A stretch of 10,889 bases of DNA. Origin: an uncultured Clostridia bacterium (GTDB lineage Bacteria; Bacillota; Clostridia; Christensenellales; Borkfalkiaceae). The position numbers and the translations under genes are program-made. Every line of letters starts with the position of its first letter. Within the stretch, counting starts at the first letter, position 1. The notes under the pieces are model-generated. The model was not told where the DNA came from and searched no databases. It saw only the letters and a list, made by a program, of their open reading frames with translations. Shown piece by piece: positions 5,951 through 10,889 of the stretch. The DNA lies in NCBI GenBank assembly GCA_944369635.1, contig CALVXL010000110.1, positions 1 to 10,889 on the forward strand. Reading direction: 5' to 3'.

Positions 5951-6448
5951 TCAGCGCAAACTCAGCCGCACGAAAATATCCCCTTCGCCACCGCCGAGAA
6001 GCGTACGGAGTTCCTCCGCGGAATAATCGGAAATTTTTCCGAGTCGGGTGTACGACCAGGAATTGCTGCCGTAAAACAATACAATCTGATTACTTTGATA
6101 CAAAATTACGTCACCCGGTTCCGCCGTGATGTGCGAATCGCTTACGGGAAGCGTATGTCCGAGATTCCCTACCTTTTCAAAACCGCCGTAATCGCGCGCC
6201 GTATAGGTGATATCGCCTCCTTGCAGAATGCCGACGAGCGCGGTAGCCGCCGCATTTTCTGCAAGCGTAACTTCCAGACGGTTTTCGTTTATATAAAGAT
6301 AGATCGAGGTAACCTCCGTTTCGATGTGCGTTTCTTCCCCTTTTTCAGTTTGCGGCGAAGCGGTACAGCCGCACAAACACAAAATAAGACAGCCCGTCAG
6401 CAACGCGACAAAAAGTTTTATCCGCTTGCCCTTTCGAAATCTTGCCAT
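5951..6448 (-). CDS. Cyclophilin-like fold lipoprotein
   Basis: The ATG at 6448 is preferred because GGGAGG lies seven nt upstream of it, inside the longer frame that starts at 6466. The 165-residue product starts with a basic n-region and a hydrophobic signal (about 10-26) ending in lipobox L-C-G-C, with C28 as the anchor, so it should sit on the outer face of the membrane. Residues about 45-165 match the bacterial cyclophilin-like beta-barrel family: a beta-strand pair (IYLYINENRLEVTL), an A-A-T-A-L helix, the marker DYGGFEKVGNLGHTLP (about 92-107), then PGDVILYQSNQIVLFYGSNSW (about 117-137) and LGKIS near the end. This family shares a fold with prolyl isomerases but usually lacks their catalytic residues, and its role is not established. 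It is the last gene of the LysR-linked cluster, 128 bp after the hydrolase, so it may also have its own promoter. Confidence 0.87.
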   Translation of the reverse strand: MARFRKGKRIKLFVALLTGCLILCLCGCTASPQTEKGEETHIETEVTSIYLYINENRLEVTLAENAAATALVGILQGGDITYTARDYGGFEKVGNLGHTLPVSDSHITAEPGDVILYQSNQIVLFYGSNSWSYTRLGKISDYSAEELRTLLGGGEGDIFVRLSLR

Positions 6449-6529
6449 ATTTCGACCTCCCGACATTCATTTTCACGCTTTTTTGCGATCTTGCCGAACG
6501 TAAGAATAACTTTCGGCTGTTTTTAAGTT

Positions 6530-6535
6530 ATTATA
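6530..6535 (-). promoter_or_regulatory. Possible -10 box for the cyclophilin-like gene
   Basis: An exact TATAAT on the minus strand, 81 bp upstream of the ATG at 6448. No recognisable -35 hexamer lies at 16-18 bp, and the box overlaps the T run of the hydrolase terminator candidate, so this may be incidental. Confidence 0.3.
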
Positions 6536-6565
6536 AAAAACCCGGTTTTCTGCCTTTCGGTTTTT
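6536..6565 (-). terminator. Possible weak terminator after the hydrolase gene
   Basis: On the minus strand, AAAAACC (plus 6559-6565) pairs with GGTTTTT (6536-6542) across a 16-nt loop and runs into a six-T stretch, 11 nt after the hydrolase stop. The stem is short and A/T-rich, so at most partial termination within the operon is expected. Confidence 0.35.
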
Positions 6566-6576
6566 CAGATCTGTTT

Positions 6577-7551
6577 TTACTTAATATTTTCCCTGATGAA
6601 TTGTTCGATTTTATCAAAAGGAATTACGTTAAGATTATCGTATAGATCCGTATGCACCGCGCCGGGAATAAGCAAAAGTTCCTTGTTATCCCCTTTCAGC
6701 TTTTTAAACGCGTCGCGGCTGAAATAGCACGAATGCGCTTTATCGCCGTGAATCACAAGCACCGCGCTGCGAATTTCTTCCGCATACGACAAAATGGGCA
6801 TATTCAAAAAAGACAGTGCGGACGTAACGTTCCAACCGCCGTTTGAATTTAACGAACGGGAATGGTAACCTCGCTTCGTTTTATAATAATCGTAATAATC
6901 CTTTACGAAAAAAGGCGCGTCGTCAGGTATGCTGTCCGCTACGCCGCCCGCCAGCGCATAACTTCCGTTTTTATAGTCCTTTGTGCGTTGCGCGTTGAGC
7001 TTTTCTCTTAAAGCATAGCGTGCGTCTTTATCCATACTGTCGAAATATCCGTTTGCGATAACGCGGCTCATGTCGTACATTGTGGAAGTGATCGTCGCTT
7101 TGATTCGGGTATCGATCGCCGCCGCGTTGAGCGCCATTCCGCCCCAGCCGCAGATGCCGAGAATCGCGATTTTTTCGGGATCGACATTTTCCTGCACCGA
7201 CAAAAAATCGACTGCCGCACAGAAATCCTCCGTATTGATATCGGGCGACGCAACGTAGCGCGGGAACCCTCCGCTTTCCCCCGTATAAGAAGGATCGAAT
7301 GCAACGGTCAGAAATCCCCGCTCCGCCAACATCTGCGCGTAAAGGCCGGACGCCTGTTCTTTAACCGCGCCGAAGGGACCTGAAACCGCGATCGCGGGTA
7401 GCTTGCCCGTTGCGTTTTTCGGCGTATATTTGTCCGCCGCAAGGGTTATTCCGTAACGGTTGTGAAAAGTAACTTTTTCGTGTACGACCTTGTCGCTTTC
7501 GGGAAAGGTCTTGTCCCATTCTTTCGTCAGAACCAAACTTTGTTCCTGCAT
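6577..7551 (-). CDS. Alpha/beta hydrolase with cysteine nucleophile (dienelactone-hydrolase-like)
   Basis: A 324-residue cytoplasmic hydrolase of the alpha/beta fold, similar to the YcjY-like group often placed beside LysR regulators. The order of elements is clear. It has an N-terminal beta strand region with HNRYGITLAADKYTP (30-44), then the first strand with PAIAVSGPFGAVKEQ (52-66, oxyanion-hole side). The nucleophile elbow G-I-C-G-W-G-G at 132-138 puts C134 where serine hydrolases have Ser. A lid-like helical insert follows (about 160-250), then the acid D270 (VLVIHGDKAHS) and catalytic H300 (PGAVH). A Cys nucleophile is shared with dienelactone hydrolase, but the natural substrate is unknown. 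It has GGAGG seven nt before the ATG and lies 64 bp downstream of the acetyltransferase gene, in the same operon. Confidence 0.9.
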   Translation of the reverse strand: MQEQSLVLTKEWDKTFPESDKVVHEKVTFHNRYGITLAADKYTPKNATGKLPAIAVSGPFGAVKEQASGLYAQMLAERGFLTVAFDPSYTGESGGFPRYVASPDINTEDFCAAVDFLSVQENVDPEKIAILGICGWGGMALNAAAIDTRIKATITSTMYDMSRVIANGYFDSMDKDARYALREKLNAQRTKDYKNGSYALAGGVADSIPDDAPFFVKDYYDYYKTKRGYHSRSLNSNGGWNVTSALSFLNMPILSYAEEIRSAVLVIHGDKAHSCYFSRDAFKKLKGDNKELLLIPGAVHTDLYDNLNVIPFDKIEQFIRENIK

Positions 7552-7615
7552 ATCTGAACCTCCGATATTTCAGGCATAAGCTCTAAAGCCCGCCGTTATT
7601 TTTCTGTTTGTTGTT

Positions 7616-8188
7616 TTATTCTTCTTTTATTTTCTTTATTACTCTTGCCGGAACGCCGCCGACGACAGTGTCCGCAGGCACGTCCTTGGTTACGACCGCC
7701 CCCGCCGCCACGATCGCGTTATCCCCTATCGTAACGCCGGCAAGGATGGTGGCGTGCGCCCCGATCCATACCTTTTTGCCGAGTTTGATGGGCGCAGCCG
7801 TCATGTTGCCGCGTTTTAGCGGATCGGGATCGTGATTGATCGTTGCAAAAACCACCTGATGTCCGATCAGGCAGTCGTCGCCGATTTCAATACCGCCCTG
7901 ATCCTGAAAGCAACAACCCGAATTGATAAAAACGCGCTTTCCGACCGCGATGTTTTTTCCGAAATCGGAATATATCGGCGGAAAAAGTCCGAATTTTTCA
8001 TCCACAGGCTTTCCGATCAGTTCCGAAAACAATGCGCGAAGTTCTTCCGCGGTATGATAGTTGTTATTGATTTTGCATGTTATCTGCCGCGCTTTTGCCG
8101 CCGCAACATGCATGCATTCATGCTCTTGCGATCCCGCTTTGAGATAAGGATTATTTTTGATAAATTCAATATATTCTTCCGTCGTCAT
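7616..8188 (-). CDS. Sugar O-acetyltransferase, left-handed beta-helix (maltose/galactoside acetyltransferase family)
   Basis: Transfers an acetyl group from acetyl-CoA to a hydroxyl, usually of a sugar, in the cytoplasm; such enzymes act as trimers. The 190-residue product has the usual family layout. An N-terminal helical segment with 'NNPYLKAG' (12-19) comes first, then helix pairs to about 60, then hexapeptide repeats from about 75 to 175 (for example [22 protein letters not shown] and [20 protein letters not shown]). The catalytic histidine is H119 in TINHDPDP, on the loop that interrupts the helix. The C-terminal [13 protein letters not shown] is typical. The exact acceptor cannot be told from sequence. 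The ATG at 8188 has AAGGA seven nt upstream and overlaps the end of the preceding small gene by 23 nt, pointing to translational coupling in the LysR-linked operon. Confidence 0.93.
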   Translation of the reverse strand: MTTEEYIEFIKNNPYLKAGSQEHECMHVAAAKARQITCKINNNYHTAEELRALFSELIGKPVDEKFGLFPPIYSDFGKNIAVGKRVFINSGCCFQDQGGIEIGDDCLIGHQVVFATINHDPDPLKRGNMTAAPIKLGKKVWIGAHATILAGVTIGDNAIVAAGAVVTKDVPADTVVGGVPARVIKKIKEE

Positions 8189-8411
8189 ACGTCGTTCCTT
8201 TTTTTTGCAATAGATAAATCAGGTAATCCAAACAGTTCAGTTTATCCCTGTCGGAATGCACGATATCCAACAACTTTTTCCTGTAAGAATAAAGTAATTT
8301 AAGCTGTCCTATTCTATCTTCTTTTTCCTTAAGTGCGATAAATTTTTCGATTGTTTCTTTTTCGCATCCCGCATCTTTAAGATTTTGAATCGTTATCCGA
8401 TCGCCTTGCAT
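8166..8411 (-). CDS. Small helical protein resembling the helical C-terminal part of MerR regulators, without HTH
   Basis: An 81-residue, highly charged, all-helical product. It opens with [20 protein letters not shown] (8-27), a pattern like the start of small proteins found in LysR-linked clusters. Two helices follow, rich in Lys, Arg and Glu, ending in a [14 protein letters not shown] element (58-71). The last part resembles the antiparallel dimerisation helix region of MerR-type regulators, but no DNA-binding domain is present, so DNA binding is not expected. It may be an adaptor or protein-interaction module; I cannot assign a function. It is the first gene of the operon: 21 bp separate its ATG from the -10 box, GAGGA lies upstream, and its end overlaps the acetyltransferase start. 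Confidence 0.8.
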   Translation of the reverse strand: MQGDRITIQNLKDAGCEKETIEKFIALKEKEDRIGQLKLLYSYRKKLLDIVHSDRDKLNCLDYLIYLLQKKGTTYDDGRIY

Positions 8412-8432
8412 CTTTGCTTCCTCATCGCTTAT

Positions 8433-8461
8433 ATTATAAAAGTTACAAAAAACTATGTCAA
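8433..8461 (-). promoter_or_regulatory. Consensus promoter of the minus-strand operon
   Basis: On the minus strand, an exact TTGACA (plus 8456-8461), a 17-bp spacer and an exact TATAAT (8433-8438), 21 bp upstream of the ATG at 8411. An exact match of both hexamers at optimal spacing implies a strong basal promoter, which would need repression to be silent. Confidence 0.9.
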
Positions 8462-8490
8462 ATATTTATATTGAATGATATTTCATAGTT
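8451..8490. promoter_or_regulatory. Candidate LysR operator: inverted repeat over both -35 boxes
   Basis: AACTATG (8451-8457) and CATAGTT (8484-8490) form an inverted repeat, 33 bp centre to centre (about three helical turns). Each arm overlaps the outer bases of one of the two -35 boxes. Between them lies a second, smaller interrupted dyad, TGAA-N6-TTCA (8472-8485), of about the length of a LysR-type box. The placement fits a regulator controlling both promoters. Confidence 0.55.
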
Positions 8491-8517
8491 GACAGCTATG
8501 GTTTTACATGTTATAAT
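8489..8517 (+). promoter_or_regulatory. Consensus promoter of the lysR-type gene
   Basis: An exact TTGACA (8489-8494), a 17-bp spacer and an exact TATAAT (8512-8517), 26 bp upstream of the ATG at 8544. It stands back to back with the operon promoter, the two -35 boxes being 27 bp apart. Confidence 0.9.
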
Positions 8518-8543
8518 GACGATAAAGCGAGGAGTAAAAATTA

Positions 8544-9431
8544 ATGGAACTCAGAGAATTAAAATATTTTCTTGCCGTCGCGCAGGAACAGAACATCACA
8601 AAAGCTGCGGAATATCTCTATATAGCGCAGCCGAGCCTTTCCAAGCAAATGCAGAAACTGGAAAAAGAAATAGGCCGTCCTTTGTTTATCAGGGGCAGCC
8701 GTAAAATTACATTGACGGAAACGGGCATGCTTTTAAAAAAGCGTGCGGAAGAAATCATATCCCTCTACGAAAAGACGGAAACGGAACTTTCCGCCCGCCC
8801 CGACGAAATCACGGGCGAAGTGGTCATAGGCGGCGGGGAAAGCTACAGCGTGATCACGATCGCCCAGGCAGCCTGCGCCGTGCAGAATATCTGCCCTTCC
8901 GTACGCTTTCAGTTTTTCAGCGGCGACGCAGGCGACATCCTTGAAAAACTCGATAAAGGTCTTGTGGATTTCGGGATCGTGGTCGATTTACCCGACGTTT
9001 CCAGATACGATTCCCTGCGGCTTCCTTTTGCCGACAGGTGGGGCGTGCTCATGCGGAAAGACAGCCCGCTCGCCCGAAAGGAAGCGATTATAAAAGACGA
9101 CCTTGAAAACGTCCCCCTGCTTTGCTCGATGCAATCTTTGACGGAGGGAAGCCAGTTGCGCTCCTGGTTCGGAGAATCCGCAAAAAACCTCGTTATAAGC
9201 GGGAAATATAACCTTATTTACAACGCGTCGCTTCTGGTCAAAGCGGGAATGGGCTATGCAATAGGGCTGGACAAGCTCATCAACACAACGGGCGAAAGCG
9301 AACTGTGTTTCAAGCCTCTTTATCCCGATCTTTATACCCATCTCGATATCGTCTGGAAAAAATACGCCGTTTTTTCCGACGCGGCGCAAATCTTTTTAGA
9401 CCGGTTGCGCAAGATCCTCCTTGAAAAATAA
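8544..9431 (+). CDS. LysR family transcriptional regulator
   Basis: A 295-residue regulator of typical LysR length. The N-terminal winged HTH (about 1-60) carries the family pattern: LRELKYFLAVAQEQNITKAA (3-22), then IAQPSLSKQMQKLEKEIG (27-44) with the recognition helix, then PLFIR and LTETG (56-60). A linker helix follows (61-85), then the two-lobed effector-binding domain (about 90-290), starting GEVVIGGGESYSV and including GLVDFGIVVDLP (139-150). GAGGAG lies nine nt before the ATG. It is transcribed divergently from the four-gene operon 5951-8411, the classic arrangement for a LysR regulator and its target. It most likely autoregulates and controls the operon in response to a small molecule that I cannot name. 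A hairpin at 9453-9493 ends the gene. Confidence 0.95.
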   Translation: MELRELKYFLAVAQEQNITKAAEYLYIAQPSLSKQMQKLEKEIGRPLFIRGSRKITLTETGMLLKKRAEEIISLYEKTETELSARPDEITGEVVIGGGESYSVITIAQAACAVQNICPSVRFQFFSGDAGDILEKLDKGLVDFGIVVDLPDVSRYDSLRLPFADRWGVLMRKDSPLARKEAIIKDDLENVPLLCSMQSLTEGSQLRSWFGESAKNLVISGKYNLIYNASLLVKAGMGYAIGLDKLINTTGESELCFKPLYPDLYTHLDIVWKKYAVFSDAAQIFLDRLRKILLEK

Positions 9432-9452
9432 CTTGCCATATTATAACAAATT

Positions 9453-9493
9453 ACGCCCCCGATCGTTCGGCAAAAGCCGACAATCGGGGGCGT
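9453..9493. terminator. Bidirectional terminator between the LysR and radical SAM genes
   Basis: Arms 9453-9463 and 9483-9493 pair perfectly over 11 bp (ACGCCCCCGAT). An inner CGGC-AAAA-GCCG stem, with small bulges, extends them toward a four-nt loop. It lies in the 67-bp gap between two convergent stop codons. Tails are only moderately T-rich (plus side TTCGCTTTACGTTTTTTCC; minus side TAATTTGTTATAA), but the very stable stem and the position make it a shared terminator. Confidence 0.72.
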
Positions 9494-9498
9494 TCGCT

Positions 9499-10437
9499 TT
9501 ACGTTTTTTCCTCTTCTCCGCCATTTCCCGCCTTTACGCCTTGCAAGGCTTCTTTCTTTTTGGCGGACTGCTTGATTTTCGAATGATAAAAATAATTGAT
9601 GATAATCGGCTTTCCCGTCGGATTGCGCAGAAACGGCTCCTTGTCAACCACATATAAAAAACCGTTTTCAGCGGCATATTCCGCCACTTCCCGATCGAGA
9701 ATTTTCCAATACGTATCATCGTTTTTATTGTAAATTTCTCTATATAACGGCATAAGATCGGCATATTTATTCGCGATATAGTCCATGATTTCAGCCTTAA
9801 AATTGCCGCGAAGATTCAGATTTTCCAACCAAATGTAGTCGCAGAAATCCTTGATTTTTTCAATGATGGCAAACACGTTCGTGATTTGCGGAAAAATCGG
9901 AGAGATAAAACAGGTCGTTCTTATGCCCTCTTTATGAAACTTTTTCATTGCGGCTATCCTGCGCCCGACAGAAACCGCCCTGTCCATATCGTCCTTGAAT
10001 TTTTCGTCCAACGTATTGACGGACCAGCTGACGAGCGGCGAAGGAAAATTTTTGATCAGATCGAGGTCGCGCAGGACGAGATCGGACTTTGTGGTGATGA
10101 TCAGATTGATCTTACTTCCCTGCATTTCTTCCAAAAAAGCACGCGTGCGGCAAAACTGCTCCTCCTGCGGATTGTATGCGTCCGTCACGGATCCCACGAT
10201 CATCGTCTGCCCGTCGTACTTCTGCGGATTTCTGATTGCGTCCCAGTATTTGACGTCCAGAAAAGTGCCCCAGGGTTCCGCGTGCCCCGTAAAACGTTTC
10301 ATAAAACAGGCATAACAATATTTACAGGCATGCGTACAGCCTATATAAGGATTTACGGAATAACCCGCTATGGGCAGATTCGATTTCGTAAGAACCGTTT
10401 TGACTTTTACTTTGCCGATTCTGATTTGCTCACTCAT
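9499..10437 (-). CDS. Radical SAM protein of the spore-photoproduct-lyase-like group, resembling 'mobile pair' protein B
   Basis: An iron-sulfur enzyme expected to cleave S-adenosylmethionine to a radical. The cluster motif is C34-THA-C38-KY-C41 (CxxxCxxC), with an additional C44 directly behind it. The 312-residue protein continues with GQTMIVGSVTDAYNPQEEQ (76-94), the NLIITTKSDLVLRDLDLI stretch (111-128), a SWSVNT strand (137-142), RTTCFISPIFPQIT (173-186) and WLENLNLRG (203-211). This order is that of the SplB-like radical SAM group. The N-terminal VKTVLTKSNLP...YSVNPYIGCTHACKYCYACF pattern recalls, from memory of annotation names, 'radical SAM mobile pair protein B'. The C-terminus (285-312) is basic, then acidic. 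The substrate is unknown. The ATG overlaps the MarR stop by 8 nt (ATGAGTGA), so the two genes are coupled; its GGAGG lies inside the MarR gene. Confidence 0.85.
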   Translation of the reverse strand: MSEQIRIGKVKVKTVLTKSNLPIAGYSVNPYIGCTHACKYCYACFMKRFTGHAEPWGTFLDVKYWDAIRNPQKYDGQTMIVGSVTDAYNPQEEQFCRTRAFLEEMQGSKINLIITTKSDLVLRDLDLIKNFPSPLVSWSVNTLDEKFKDDMDRAVSVGRRIAAMKKFHKEGIRTTCFISPIFPQITNVFAIIEKIKDFCDYIWLENLNLRGNFKAEIMDYIANKYADLMPLYREIYNKNDDTYWKILDREVAEYAAENGFLYVVDKEPFLRNPTGKPIIINYFYHSKIKQSAKKKEALQGVKAGNGGEEEKT

Positions 10438-10867
10438 TTATTTCCTCCAAATTGCTTAGAACGCGTTTCAGATAATTTTCAAATTGCGCTATTTCCTCTT
10501 GAGAAAACCCTTTATAATAAATATTTTCCATTTCTTTCGTTACTTCGTCGTAATCTTTTTTCAGCGCGGCTGCCAAAGGCGTCAGACTGACGACGGCGCT
10601 GCGCCTGTCCTTTTCGTTTTCTTCGATTTTTACAAGTCCCTGATCGCGCATTCTCGAAAGCATGGCGGTAAGAGTCGTTTTGGCAAGCCCGCTCTTTTGG
10701 GAAATTTCGGTCGCGGTCATTTTGCCGCCCTGCCATAATACATATAATATTTTTCCCTGTGCGCCGTTGAACGCGTCAACGCTTTTTTTCATCAATATTT
10801 TATCAAACGCCCTGCCGCCGATCTTATTGATTTTAGAGATTAAAAAACCGCCCTGCTTTCTTTTCAT
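10430..10867 (-). CDS. MarR family transcriptional regulator
   Basis: A 145-residue winged-helix dimer-type regulator, standard MarR length. N-terminal dimerisation helices (1-35) lead into the DNA-binding part: NGAQGKILYVLWQGGKMTATEISQKSG (34-60), a recognition helix at about 61-75 (LAKTTLTAMLSRMRD) and the wing with the D-R-R motif (87-89) before AVVSLT. The C-terminal helices (about 98-143) close the dimer. AAGGAG lies eight nt before the ATG at 10867, and nearly the whole gene is visible. It is the first gene of a two-gene unit with the radical SAM protein (8-nt overlap) and presumably represses that unit. The promoter and operator lie mostly beyond the right edge, since only 22 bp upstream are shown. 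Confidence 0.93.
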   Translation of the reverse strand: MKRKQGGFLISKINKIGGRAFDKILMKKSVDAFNGAQGKILYVLWQGGKMTATEISQKSGLAKTTLTAMLSRMRDQGLVKIEENEKDRRSAVVSLTPLAAALKKDYDEVTKEMENIYYKGFSQEEIAQFENYLKRVLSNLEEINE

Positions 10868-10889
10868 ACTTTATACTCCTTCGGAAATT

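Noticed and set aside
5882..5960. Short minus-strand frame overlapping the end of the cyclophilin-like gene, reading IIGREENLLACANVYPNG before a stop
   Set aside because: It looks protein-like but has no start or ribosome site of its own and I recognise no family; probably chance or a remnant.
6491..6520. GCCGAA/TTCGGC inverted repeat followed by TGTTTTT on the plus strand, upstream of the cyclophilin-like gene
   Set aside because: Only a 6-bp stem with a 13-nt loop, and no plus-strand gene ends nearby; it shares ACAGCCGAA with the hairpin at 5746-5780, which may be chance.
9886..10590. Plus-strand frame of 234 residues antisense to the radical SAM gene
   Set aside because: Shadow of conserved coding sequence on the other strand.
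1..10889. CRISPR array, insertion sequence, rRNA or tRNA genes
   Set aside because: I looked for spaced direct repeats, transposase motifs and RNA gene structures and saw none.

Overview
The window looks like a chromosomal segment of a low-to-mid GC Gram-positive bacterium of the Clostridia type (inference). The supporting signs are strong GGAGG-type ribosome sites, textbook TTGACA/TATAAT promoters, lipoprotein signal peptides, and the order gpmI - secG - basic ORF, which resembles the glycolysis/secG/rnr neighbourhood of many clostridia. Nothing in the sequence alone fixes the genus.

Left part, 1-2349, all on the minus strand: gpmI (independent phosphoglycerate mutase, all seven metal ligands present) and secG, each with its own good promoter. 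A terminator hairpin follows secG. Beyond it is the start of a very basic reading frame that runs off the left edge and may be the N-terminus of RNase R.

Middle part, 2437-5650: mostly poorly characterised envelope proteins. These are a two-TM protein with a leucine-rich-like stretch and a C-terminal Listeria-Bacteroides type repeat, a DUF1003 two-TM protein, a small multi-TM protein that is one of only two plus-strand genes, and a lipoprotein with a GTG start. The gaps between them hold perfect hairpins, an 11-bp tandem repeat and a candidate dispersed repeat.

Right-centre, 5746-9493: a LysR regulator (plus strand) stands back to back with a minus-strand operon. The operon encodes a small helical protein that resembles the helical end of MerR regulators without its HTH, a left-handed beta-helix acetyltransferase, an alpha/beta hydrolase with a cysteine nucleophile, and a lipid-anchored cyclophilin-like protein. 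The 132-bp divergent region contains two exact TTGACA-17-TATAAT promoters and an inverted repeat that overlaps both -35 boxes. LysR probably controls both itself and the operon, which suggests an inducible small-molecule response; the substrate is unknown.

Right end, 9499-10889: a MarR regulator translationally coupled (8-nt overlap) to a radical SAM protein of the spore-photoproduct-lyase-like group. It resembles what I remember as the 'radical SAM mobile pair' protein B with its MarR partner. The expected second radical SAM gene is not in the window, which makes this the most intriguing part of the segment.
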